DNA of 12,288 bases from Candidatus Methylomirabilis sp. (lineage in GTDB: Bacteria; DYJV01), in the NCBI GenBank assembly GCA_020722945.1, contig DYJV01000066.1, forward strand, positions 1 to 12,288, written 5' to 3'. Below the pieces are notes generated by a model. It made no database searches. It had not been told where the DNA came from and saw only the letters and a list, made by a program, of their open reading frames with translations. The position numbers and the translations under genes are program-made. Shown here one piece after another: positions 6,888-12,288 of the stretch (positions are counted from its first letter, which is position 1; every line of letters starts with the position of its first letter).

Positions 6888-7814
6888 TTACTCTGACTTT
6901 TTTGCATCTTTTGGGAAAACCATTTTCCCACATATTTGCAGGTCATAACCTTCAAGTTTTTCAGCTGTTTCGAGGAATGTTTTTTCGTGAAGTATCCCTA
7001 AAAACAACTGAACCCCACGTTCGAAAAAACGATTTTTTGATATAAGAAGATCAAACCTCTCCCATTTTATAGGGATAAAATCGAGATTCATTATTTTAGC
7101 GACTGCTTTTATACCTAATCCAACATCTGCTCTACCTGATATGACTTCAATACCTACATCGAGATGCTGCTTCACTTCATTGTTGTATCCATTTATTTGT
7201 GAAGGTTTAATCCCTGCTTTTTCAATTTCTGTGTCAAAAAGCAATCGAGTCCCTGAGCCTTCAGTTCTATTAATAAAAGTTATATTGTTATCTGCTAAAT
7301 CTGAAATGGTTTTAATTCCTTTAGGATTACCTTTTTGGACGATAAGTCCCTGCTGGCGGTAGCAAAAATTAATTAATGCTGGTTTATGTTCGAGCTCATG
7401 GTCTGCAAATTCGAAGTTATATTCATCAATCCCTTTTTGTAAAAGGTGGCTTGATGCGATATGACAAAGATTTTTTTTTAAGCCTAATATCCCTGCATTG
7501 CTTCCAATATTTCCAAAAACAACTGTGTAATCAGAGTATTGAATGTTAAATATATCCATTGCTTTATTGAGCAGGATATCGTTACTGCCAGAAATAATCA
7601 GTGGTCCATTGTATGTCGATGTATTATAATTTTGGGGATGGTTGATAGTGTTACTTTCGATCCACTCCTCTACAAGGTGGCGTGGAAAGAGCCATTTACC
7701 CATTACCTTTGTTGCTGGGAGCCCCTTTTCGGTGATCATTGCATATACCATCTTCTCATTAATATCAAGAAACCGTGCAATTTCCCTTGTATTTAGAAGT
7801 TTCTTGTCGTTCAT
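6888..7814 (-). CDS. One-component regulator: excisionase-type HTH fused to a PBP-like (molybdate/tungstate-type) ligand domain
   Basis: The 308-residue protein begins with a short winged HTH of the excisionase/MerR-like kind (about residues 6-54; LNTREIARFLDINEKMVYAM, then GKWLFPRHLVEEWI). Residues 70-300 form a periplasmic-binding-protein-like domain of the type found in molybdate-binding-like regulators, with NRTEGSGTR (182-190) as the oxyanion-loop candidate and SGRADVGLGIKAVA (226-239). There is no signal peptide, so it acts in the cytoplasm as a DNA-binding sensor. ATG 7814 has GGAG 7 bases upstream. It lies downstream of wtpA on the same strand, so tungstate or molybdate is the likely ligand (inference). 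The gene ends one base from the mnmE stop in a convergent arrangement. Confidence 0.8.
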   Translation of the reverse strand: MNDKKLLNTREIARFLDINEKMVYAMITEKGLPATKVMGKWLFPRHLVEEWIESNTINHPQNYNTSTYNGPLIISGSNDILLNKAMDIFNIQYSDYTVVFGNIGSNAGILGLKKNLCHIASSHLLQKGIDEYNFEFADHELEHKPALINFCYRQQGLIVQKGNPKGIKTISDLADNNITFINRTEGSGTRLLFDTEIEKAGIKPSQINGYNNEVKQHLDVGIEVISGRADVGLGIKAVAKIMNLDFIPIKWERFDLLISKNRFFERGVQLFLGILHEKTFLETAEKLEGYDLQICGKMVFPKDAKKSE

Positions 7815-7889
7815 ACATCTGCTCCGTCCGATATTTTTTAAAATATACTTTTGTTTATATCAGTTTTGGATCTGAAATGTCTAATAAAA

Positions 7890-7904
7890 TTATCAGTGTG
7901 ATAA
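7890..7904. promoter_or_regulatory. Perfect dyad TTATCA-N3-TGATAA in the regulator's leader
   Basis: TTATCA (7890-7895), a 3-base spacer GTG, and TGATAA (7899-7904) form a perfect 15-bp dyad about 76 bases upstream of the regulator's ATG. Such a site could be an operator for autoregulation. A second inverted repeat, ATATTTT-TT-AAAATAT (7831-7846), lies just before the ribosome site. Both are in very AT-rich DNA, where short dyads arise easily. Confidence 0.3.
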
Positions 7905-7942
7905 AAATATTTTTATAATATAGTGTAGAATTTGGAAGGATT

Positions 7943-7998
7943 GAGCAGAACAATTTGCACCCCAATACGATTTCATTAATTTTTATTGGGTATTGCTC
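7943..7998 (-). promoter_or_regulatory. Nested inverted repeats in the wtpA-regulator leader; possible structured RNA
   Basis: GAGCA (7943-7947) pairs with TGCTC (7994-7998), and inside it CCCAATA (7961-7967) pairs with TATTGGG (7984-7990). The nested stems lie in the 334-base gap between wtpA and the regulator gene, upstream of the regulator on its transcribed strand. This could be a leader-RNA structure or a transcript boundary. It does not match a riboswitch that I recognise, including the molybdenum-cofactor motif. The rest of the gap holds three degenerate heptamers (8013-8033) and no supported gene. Confidence 0.25.
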
Positions 7999-8012
7999 CT
8001 GAGTTGGTAAAA

Positions 8013-8033
8013 ATAATTGATAATTCATAATTT
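8013..8033. repeat. Short degenerate heptamer array (ATAATTN x3)
   Basis: ATAATTG (8013-8019), ATAATTC (8020-8026) and ATAATTT (8027-8033) follow in exact 7-base register. They resemble the degenerate heptamers at both ends of the window, here between wtpA and its downstream regulator. In AT-rich DNA three units could be chance, so this is tentative. Confidence 0.35.
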
Positions 8034-8148
8034 TCATAAAGTGGTTTTAAAGAACCCAGCTTTGTAGTATTGTAACTTGGAACATTGAAATTTTATAACA
8101 ACCAACCCTTCTAAAAAGATATTGAAATTAAAATATTTGAAGAAGATT

Positions 8149-9129
8149 TTATTTAGATTGAGTATCTCCATTATAAGAGAAAAATTTCTGATATTTTGCT
8201 TTATCTCCTATAATTATTAAAGGTTTGATAAATTCTTGACCATTCTTTTCAATAATATTGATACCTGAATCTGACAATAGAAATTTTATGAATTCTACTG
8301 CACCTTTTGTGTTGGGAGCATTTTTTATTAGAGTGATTCCATAGATCATAGGTTCACCCTTTATTTCAATCCATGAGTCAGGTTTTTTCCCTATTATTTT
8401 AAAAGTGGCTGTTTTGTAGTAATCTTTCATAGAAAAATCAGCAAGAGAGAGCTCTTTGGGTAAATTTATATATTTTAAAGAGTGTTGGATTGCGACAGAT
8501 TTGTAGATATAGAGATAATCTATTGCACCTGTTTCGAGTAGTCCGAGAAGATCTGTCTCTTTTGCTCTGACAATAACTTTACTCTTATTCTCATCACCAT
8601 TGTTATAATGGTCACTGTAACCAAGTAGAGTTTGAAAAAAATCTTTATGATTGTAATATCTCTCTGCAAGCTTTGTAACCAATACTGCTCTATAGCCGCA
8701 TGGGTCGAGATTGGGGTTGGAGTGCCCTATTTTGACATCTTTCTTTAGAAAAATTTGATGCCAATTTTGGGAAGTTATCTCAGATGCAAATTTTGATTTG
8801 TCGGTATATGCTATTATCATCTCATTTTTTGCAAATAAAAGATTGAAATCTGCATAATCAGGGATTAATAGGTCATCTATTACTTTGTAATCAGCACTTG
8901 CCATAATGTCTGCATCCCTTTTTATATCAGTGATCTTTCTTGCACATTCTCTGCTTCCTGAAGATTCTCTCAATATATCATACTGGGGAAAATTTGTTTC
9001 AAACTCCTTTTCTATCTCTGAAAATGGGACACTCAGACTCCCTGCATGAAAAATAACTATCTTCTCTTTAGAGTGTAGCAGTGTAGTAAAAATAAGTATA
9101 AAAGATAGTATAATAAATTTTCTAAACAT
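8149..9129 (-). CDS. wtpA: Tungstate/molybdate ABC transporter substrate-binding protein, WtpA type
   Basis: The 326-residue protein has an N-terminal signal peptide (hydrophobic about residues 5-19, then LHSKEK) and is exported to the periplasm. The WtpA pattern is clear: IFHAGSLSVPFSEIEKEFE (26-44), RESSGSRECARKITD (54-68), ADIMASADYKVI (73-84) and NPNLDPCGYRA (138-148). D142 and E199 (in LLETGAIDYLYIYKSVA) match the two acidic residues that give WtpA/ModA archaeal-type proteins their six-coordinate tungstate or molybdate site. ATG 9129 has AAAAGGAG 6 bases upstream. No wtpB permease or wtpC ATPase lies beside it: the following gene is the HTH-PBP regulator and the divergent gene is a TonB-dependent receptor. 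It may share an ABC system encoded elsewhere. Confidence 0.9.
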   Translation of the reverse strand: MFRKFIILSFILIFTTLLHSKEKIVIFHAGSLSVPFSEIEKEFETNFPQYDILRESSGSRECARKITDIKRDADIMASADYKVIDDLLIPDYADFNLLFAKNEMIIAYTDKSKFASEITSQNWHQIFLKKDVKIGHSNPNLDPCGYRAVLVTKLAERYYNHKDFFQTLLGYSDHYNNGDENKSKVIVRAKETDLLGLLETGAIDYLYIYKSVAIQHSLKYINLPKELSLADFSMKDYYKTATFKIIGKKPDSWIEIKGEPMIYGITLIKNAPNTKGAVEFIKFLLSDSGINIIEKNGQEFIKPLIIIGDKAKYQKFFSYNGDTQSK

Positions 9130-9195
9130 TGTTAGCTCCTTTTAGAGTTTTATTATTTTAAGTAGTAGTGATGTTTGGTTTGCTTTAAGCATATT

Positions 9196-9222
9196 ATTAT
9201 CATATTCAATACTTTGTGCCAA
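9196..9222 (-). promoter_or_regulatory. Candidate wtpA promoter
   Basis: On the minus strand, TTGGCA (9222-9217) is followed after 15 bases by GATAAT (9201-9196). Both boxes match the sigma70 consensus well, but the spacing is short. Transcription would start near 9190, about 60 bases before the wtpA ATG. The paired direct repeats at 9233-9266 lie just upstream of the -35 box. Confidence 0.35.
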
Positions 9223-9232
9223 ATAATTTTTA

Positions 9233-9266
9233 TAAAAATAACTTTTAAATACTAAAAATAACTTTT
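9233..9266. promoter_or_regulatory. Two exact 14-bp direct repeats with 20-bp period, candidate operator
   Basis: TAAAAATAACTTTT occurs at 9233-9246 and again, base for base, at 9253-9266. The 20-base period is about two helical turns, so a protein would meet both copies on the same face of the DNA. The pair lies in the 463-base divergent region between wtpA and the receptor start, about ten bases upstream of the candidate wtpA -35 box. The HTH-PBP protein encoded downstream is the natural candidate to bind here, which is inference. The rest of the region is AT-rich, and I see no gene or known riboswitch in it. Confidence 0.4.
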
Positions 9267-9474
9267 TATAGTTAATTATTTTCATCTACTCCATTTTGAT
9301 TCGCTATATATTATCTGGTAAGGGTTGGGTGCTTTTATTTTGAAAAATTTTAAGTATTGGAATAAATTGATATGAACAGGTATCCAATTTTTTAAAGTTT
9401 AATAATGTAATAATAAGTTTTTTTTAGTAATAAATATCTTTTTAAATGCTTTTTTAAGCAAAATAAAAAAAATA

Positions 9475-9504
9475 TTGACAAATAAAGAGCTTTAATGCTA
9501 ACTA
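9475..9504 (+). promoter_or_regulatory. Candidate promoter of the TonB-dependent receptor
   Basis: A consensus -35 TTGACA lies at 9475-9480. The expected -10 position after 17 to 18 bases holds CTAACT/TAACTA (9498-9504), a poor match, so the promoter is either weak, activated, or shifted. The leader to the ATG at 9593 would be about 80 bases. I see no cobalamin or other riboswitch in it. Confidence 0.3.
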
Positions 9505-9592
9505 ATATCAGTATTTTTCCATTTAATTGCTATTTAGTTTTGTGATTGAAGTAAAAAATTAAATTTAATCTTAAAATCAAGGGGAAGAAGTT

Positions 9593-9677
9593 ATGAATAC
9601 AAAAAGTAATAATCTTAAAAAGTAATAATCTTATTTATCTGTTCCTACTCCTATTTTTTATTTTTTCATCTCCATTA
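9593..9677 (+). pseudogene. Frameshifted start and signal peptide of the TonB-dependent receptor
   Basis: ATG 9593 has AAGGGGAAG (9579-9587) as ribosome site, but its frame stops after ten codons (MNTKSNNLKK, TAA 9623-9625). The receptor frame itself has no ATG between its upstream stop (TGA 9594-9596) and GTG 9678. The cause is an exact 16-bp duplication (9601-9616 and 9617-9632). Removing one copy joins ATG 9593 to a 29-residue signal peptide (MNTKSNNLIYLFLLL, then a hydrophobic run ending PVYA before EKD) in frame with the receptor, giving a 696-residue protein. As read, this segment cannot encode a secreted receptor. Confidence 0.8.
9601..9632 (+). repeat. Exact 16-bp tandem duplication in the receptor's signal-peptide codons
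   Basis: The unit AAAAAGTAATAATCTT occurs at 9601-9616 and again at 9617-9632, with one further matching base. Sixteen is not a multiple of three, so the second copy shifts the frame and brings in the stop TAA 9623-9625. Only a single-copy allele reads through, since any extra copy meets this stop. Tandem units of this size are known substrates for slipped-strand gain or loss. Confidence 0.9.
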
Positions 9678-11699
9678 GTGGGTCCTGTGTATGCTGAGAA
9701 AGATAAAAGTTATCAAAATTTTGAAGTATATACACTTGGCGATATATTGGTTACAGAAAAGGGAGAAGTGGCAACAAAAACAGGTATTTCAGAAGAGTTT
9801 TCGGCAGAAGATATTGCCTCCACAAACATCCACAGTGTTGCAGAAGCTCTTAAATATGTTAATGGAATGGATGTTACTACTGGAAGAAAGAATCAGCCAG
9901 ATGTCAGTATACACGGTTTTGATCAAGATCATATCCTTGTTTTGATAGATGGTGTCCCCTATTACGAAACCTACTATGGAAAGCTTGATCTCAGTCAGAT
10001 CAATACAGAAAATATTGCTAAAATAATTATCGAAAAGGGTAACCACTCTGTTCTTTATGGTCCAAATGGTGAAGGTGGAGTTATTAACATAATCACAAAA
10101 AAGCCTTCAGAAAAGCTTGCTTTATCTGGAAAAGTCGAGATTGGTCAGCCAGATGCAAGAATTTTTTCAGTTTCTAACGGTTTGAAAAAGGGTATTTTCA
10201 ACTATTGGGTCAATTATAGCCATAGAGAGTGGGATGGATGGAGATTATCAGATGATTTTGAACCACGACTTGGAACAATTGTTCGTAAACCGGGGAAGAG
10301 CACTCAAGCTTATATTGAAGATGATGGTGAATATAGAAGCAATTCTGATTACAGAAACAACAGTTTTTGGGCTAAATTTGGTATAGAGCCCTCAAAAGAT
10401 TCTGAATATTATATCAATATTCACTCGTTTAACACTGAAAAGGGTGATCCACCAAGCATAAATTCAAATACTATATTTACATCAAAACCTGCTTTTACAA
10501 CATTTGATAGAATTTCAAATTATAATGATTGGGGAGTTGATTTTAGTGGAAAAGATAAAATTACAGAGTCTTTAGGTGTTATGATGAAGCTTTTTTATCA
10601 TAACCACCTTAATGATTATGTTTCATATTCTAATGAAAAATATAAAGATATTATGGCAGTAAGTAGATATAAAGATTATATACTTGGTGGGATGATGTTT
10701 TTTGATTATCAACCTATTTCATGGGATACAGTAAAGATGTCCATTCACTACAAAGGGGATTCTCATAAAGCGAGAGATGATAAATATCTCCCTTTTGCTG
10801 AATCTTTCTCTTATACAGGTTCTGTTGGTTTGGAGAATAATCTTAATTACTTCAAGAATATTACAATTGTAGCAGGGATCTGTTACGATTGGTTTGATGT
10901 ATCAAAGGCTGAAAAGAACATCACTGACAAAAGTGGTGCATTTGTAAGGCAGGGGGAGCAGGATACAGGTGAAATTCAGGACGAGCTTAATCCAATGATA
11001 GGGGTTACATACAATTTTGATAAAACTACCAAGTTTTTTGCTTCTGTTGCAAGAAAAACAAAATTCCCTAATTTAAGCCAGCTTTACTCAAGTAAGTTTG
11101 GTAATATAGATTTAAAAGCGGAGAACAGTATCAACTATACTGTAGGAGTTTCTAAAAGTATATCAAATATTTGGAAAATTGATTTTGCTCCATTTTATCA
11201 CGATGTATCTGACCGTATAAGCCGTGATTACCCAGCACCCCTCGGAATATACAGAAATTATGCTAAAGTTGAAATGCTCGGTTTTGAAATTAGTTCTGAG
11301 CTTATGCCTATGGAAGATCTTTTATTAAAAATAGGTTATACATACAATGATGCTGAGGATAAAAGCAGTAAAGCTGTAACAAGTAAAGTTGTAGGTATCC
11401 CAAAGCACCTCCTCAATTCATCTGTGAGATACAAAATTCCATTTATTGAGACATCCGTAACTTTAAATATGATTAATGCCAGTAGTTCATATTCTCAGCT
11501 TCCCACTCCTCAAAACTCTAATATTCCAATATTGAAGAGTGATGATTATACTGTTTTAAATTTTAAATTATCGAGAAAAATAGGGAAGTTTGATCCATTT
11601 TTAAGTGTAAGCAATTTATTTGATAAAAATTATGAATCAGAAGCAGGTTTTCCTGACATTGGTAGAACTATATGGTTGGGAGTTGATGCTAAATATTAG
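9678..11699 (+). CDS. TonB-dependent outer-membrane receptor, 5' end frameshifted
   Basis: The open part encodes 673 residues from GTG 9678, which lies inside the intended signal peptide. A TonB-box-like stretch (YTLGDILVT) is followed by the plug domain: SVAEALKYVNGMDV, SIHGFDQDHILVLIDGVPYYE, ENIAKIIIEKGNHSVLYGPN and GEGGVINIITKKP. A beta-barrel then ends in LSVSNLFDKNYE and a final aromatic residue (Y), as expected for BamA-dependent assembly. These receptors take up scarce ligands across the outer membrane using TonB-ExbBD energy. The specificity cannot be read from the sequence. The divergent wtpA gene suggests tungstate or molybdate (perhaps chelated), although a siderophore receptor is possible. 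A 16-bp duplication upstream disconnects this frame from the proper ATG at 9593, so in this allele the receptor is probably not exported. Confidence 0.85.
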   Translation: MGPVYAEKDKSYQNFEVYTLGDILVTEKGEVATKTGISEEFSAEDIASTNIHSVAEALKYVNGMDVTTGRKNQPDVSIHGFDQDHILVLIDGVPYYETYYGKLDLSQINTENIAKIIIEKGNHSVLYGPNGEGGVINIITKKPSEKLALSGKVEIGQPDARIFSVSNGLKKGIFNYWVNYSHREWDGWRLSDDFEPRLGTIVRKPGKSTQAYIEDDGEYRSNSDYRNNSFWAKFGIEPSKDSEYYINIHSFNTEKGDPPSINSNTIFTSKPAFTTFDRISNYNDWGVDFSGKDKITESLGVMMKLFYHNHLNDYVSYSNEKYKDIMAVSRYKDYILGGMMFFDYQPISWDTVKMSIHYKGDSHKARDDKYLPFAESFSYTGSVGLENNLNYFKNITIVAGICYDWFDVSKAEKNITDKSGAFVRQGEQDTGEIQDELNPMIGVTYNFDKTTKFFASVARKTKFPNLSQLYSSKFGNIDLKAENSINYTVGVSKSISNIWKIDFAPFYHDVSDRISRDYPAPLGIYRNYAKVEMLGFEISSELMPMEDLLLKIGYTYNDAEDKSSKAVTSKVVGIPKHLLNSSVRYKIPFIETSVTLNMINASSSYSQLPTPQNSNIPILKSDDYTVLNFKLSRKIGKFDPFLSVSNLFDKNYESEAGFPDIGRTIWLGVDAKY

Positions 11700-11864
11700 A
11701 AAATAAGAGAATTTTTTTATGAAGAGGTTCAATTTTTTATGTTCTTTTCTCTTTCGGAGAGCTATTTCTTGGATAGTCAGGTGATCATTTTATTATTTCT
11801 GTTCGTAAAGCCCAATATGTCAGAATAGTTGATCTCATAAATTGAAAAGATATGGGTGGGGAAA

Positions 11865-11906
11865 GATAGTTGATAGTTATTGGTTGGTAGTGTTTAGTGT
11901 TTAGAA
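11865..11906. repeat. Degenerate heptamer array, six units in register
   Basis: GATAGTT twice, then ATTGGTT, GGTAGTG, TTTAGTG and TTTAGAA occupy 11865-11906 in exact 7-base steps. It lies 165 bases after the receptor stop. Those 165 bases (11700-11864) hold no gene that I can support, only a small CTCT/AGAG hairpin near 11749-11761. Confidence 0.6.
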
Positions 11907-11913
11907 AAGGGAA

Positions 11914-11942
11914 AAAGATAAAAGCAGAGAGATTTTATCTTT
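11914..11942. other. 10-bp perfect inverted repeat, possible terminator-like hairpin
   Basis: AAAGATAAAA (11914-11923) and TTTTATCTTT (11933-11942) are perfect complements around a 9-base loop. The stem is long but very AT-rich, and no T-run follows directly (the nearest is at 11959-11965), so it is not a convincing intrinsic terminator. It lies between the first heptamer array and the 73-bp palindromic element. Confidence 0.4.
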
Positions 11943-11969
11943 GCGTTGGATGGTGTAGTTTTTTTAAAA

Positions 11970-12042
11970 AATTCCCCTCTATGGAGGGGTGGCAGGCAAA
12001 GCCTGACGGGGTGGTCAATTATCCTTCAAGCAGAGGGGAATT
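11970..12042. repeat. 73-bp palindromic interspersed element with 11-bp terminal inverted repeats
   Basis: AATTCCCCTCT (11970-11980) and AGAGGGGAATT (12032-12042) are perfect 11-bp terminal inverted repeats. Inside them are a GC-rich hairpin CCCCTC-TATG-GAGGGG (11974-11989) and a second one CAGGC-AAA-GCCTG (11993-12005), followed by GACGGGGTGGT. The GC content is far above that of the surroundings. The string GGGGTGGCAGGCAAAGCCTGACGGGG-type core resembles an interspersed element seen in many unrelated bacterial genomes, where chance frames through it read PS-MEGWQAKPDGVV-like peptides. No transposase lies in it, so if mobile it would need help in trans. Confidence 0.7.
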
Positions 12043-12074
12043 AAGAGCGGGAGAATACAAACTTGGGAAAAATA

Positions 12075-12130
12075 ATTCTCAATTCACCATTCACCATTCA
12101 CCATTCAAAATTCATCATTATCAATTATCC
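12075..12130. repeat. Heptamer array, eight units in exact register
   Basis: In 7-base steps from 12075 the units are ATTCTCA, ATTCACC three times, ATTCAAA, ATTCATC, ATTATCA and ATTATCC. The last unit contains the TAA stop (12127-12125) of the minus-strand nuclease tail, so the array begins at the 3' end of that gene. Read on the minus strand, the units are of the xxTGAAT type also found after the left-edge nuclease tail. Confidence 0.75.
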
Positions 12131-12286
12131 AGTTGCCCACTTCCACTCTGAGATATTTTTTGTCTGGCTGTCAAAGTTGATCCCAACAAGGAAAAGCTCT
12201 TCATTTGAACTTTGAGGCTTAAATCTTGATAAATATTTACTCTTTATCTGATCCAATGCTTTATCTGCACTCTGGTTGCATTTAAA
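12125..12286 (-). CDS. C-terminal part of an AAA-ATPase-like / PD-(D/E)XK (DUF1703-type) protein, partial
   Basis: On the minus strand an open frame enters from the right edge and runs 53 codons to TAA 12127-12125. It contains SADKALDQIKSKY, then ELFLVGINFDSQTKNISEW. The order A-L-x-Q-I-x-x-K-Y, linker, L-x-V-G-I-N-F-x-S-x-T-x-N-I-x-x-W is the characteristic end of the PD-(D/E)XK nuclease-like domain of AAA-ATPase-like proteins (DUF1703). The N-terminal ATPase domain and the catalytic residues would lie beyond the window. Its tail is homologous in layout to the partial gene at the left edge. The stop codon lies in the first unit of the heptamer array. Confidence 0.75.
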   Translation of the reverse strand, partial: FKCNQSADKALDQIKSKYLSRFKPQSSNEELFLVGINFDSQTKNISEWKWATG

Positions 12287-12288
12287 TT

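Noticed and set aside
6912-6930. Perfect hairpin TGGGAAAA-CCA-TTTTCCCA after mnmE as a bidirectional terminator
   Set aside because: The 8-bp stem is real, but it lies inside the last codons of the convergent regulator and no T-run follows it on either strand. I cannot call it an intrinsic terminator.
7855-8037. 60-codon minus-strand open frame between wtpA and the regulator gene
   Set aside because: No ribosome site or recognisable motif; it begins within the heptamer-like run, is of low complexity, and is probably a chance frame in AT-rich DNA.
9206-9223. Sigma54-type -24/-12 promoter for wtpA (TTGGCAC on the minus strand)
   Set aside because: The -24 half matches, but the -12 half (TTGC) is absent and the nearest TTG is one base off the required spacing. 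A sigma70 reading of the same box is more economical.
9130-9592. Cobalamin or other known riboswitch upstream of the TonB-dependent receptor
   Set aside because: I looked for a B12-box-like core and a GC-rich conserved structure and saw only AT-rich sequence with short repeats.
9617-9625. Programmed +1 ribosomal frameshifting at the A-run before TAA to rescue the receptor frame
   Set aside because: The needed shift direction (+1) at AAA-AAG-TAA is conceivable, but the exact 16-bp duplication explains the frame break fully without it.
11897-12151. 84-codon plus-strand open frame
   Set aside because: It runs through the 73-bp palindromic element and the heptamer array, has no ribosome site, and its peptide is explained by those repeats. 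The real coding signal here is the minus-strand nuclease tail.

Overview
This AT-rich window is chromosomal DNA from a Gram-negative bacterium: it carries a TonB-dependent outer-membrane receptor and a YidC with a large periplasmic domain. The low GC, the strong Shine-Dalgarno sites and the set of genes would suit a member of the Deferribacterota, such as a Deferribacter or Calditerrivibrio relative. That is an impression from gene content, not a demonstrated assignment.

Left edge (1-735). The window opens with the last 25 codons of a plus-strand gene that looks like the C-terminus of an AAA-ATPase-like/PD-(D/E)XK (DUF1703-type) protein; its stop codon runs into heptamer repeats. After a short repeat-rich stretch, a good sigma70-type promoter drives a 25-codon ORF that overlaps, by ATGA, a 102-residue membrane protein with a CxxC-x4-C cluster. 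This overlaps convergently by 16 bases with a PlsB-like acyltransferase on the minus strand.

Core (2143-6886). A divergent intergenic region leads into the classic rpmH-rnpA-yidD-yidC-jag-mnmE cluster, which supplies ribosomal protein L34, the RNase P protein, two membrane-insertion factors, an RNA-binding protein and the tRNA-U34 modification GTPase. These genes are tightly packed and probably form one operon. dnaA and mnmG, common neighbours of this cluster, are not in the window.

Metal oxyanion block (6888-11699). On the minus strand lie a WtpA-type tungstate/molybdate-binding lipoprotein-like or periplasmic protein and, after a 334-base leader, a one-component regulator that fuses an excisionase-type helix-turn-helix to a PBP-like (molybdate-binding-like) domain. 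Divergent from wtpA is a TonB-dependent receptor. I infer that the three handle tungstate or molybdate, but no ABC permease or ATPase is present. The receptor's signal-peptide coding region carries an exact 16-bp tandem duplication that shifts the frame. Removing one copy restores a perfect start, signal peptide and mature protein, so the gene is either phase-variable (currently OFF) or newly broken.

Right edge (11700-12288). This is non-coding and full of repeats: an in-register degenerate heptamer array, a 10-bp inverted repeat, a 73-bp element with 11-bp perfect terminal inverted repeats and nested hairpins, and a second heptamer array of eight units. The last unit of that array contains the stop codon of another DUF1703-type nuclease tail on the minus strand. 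The two ends of the window are therefore bracketed by members of the same protein family, pointing inward, each ending in heptamer repeats.
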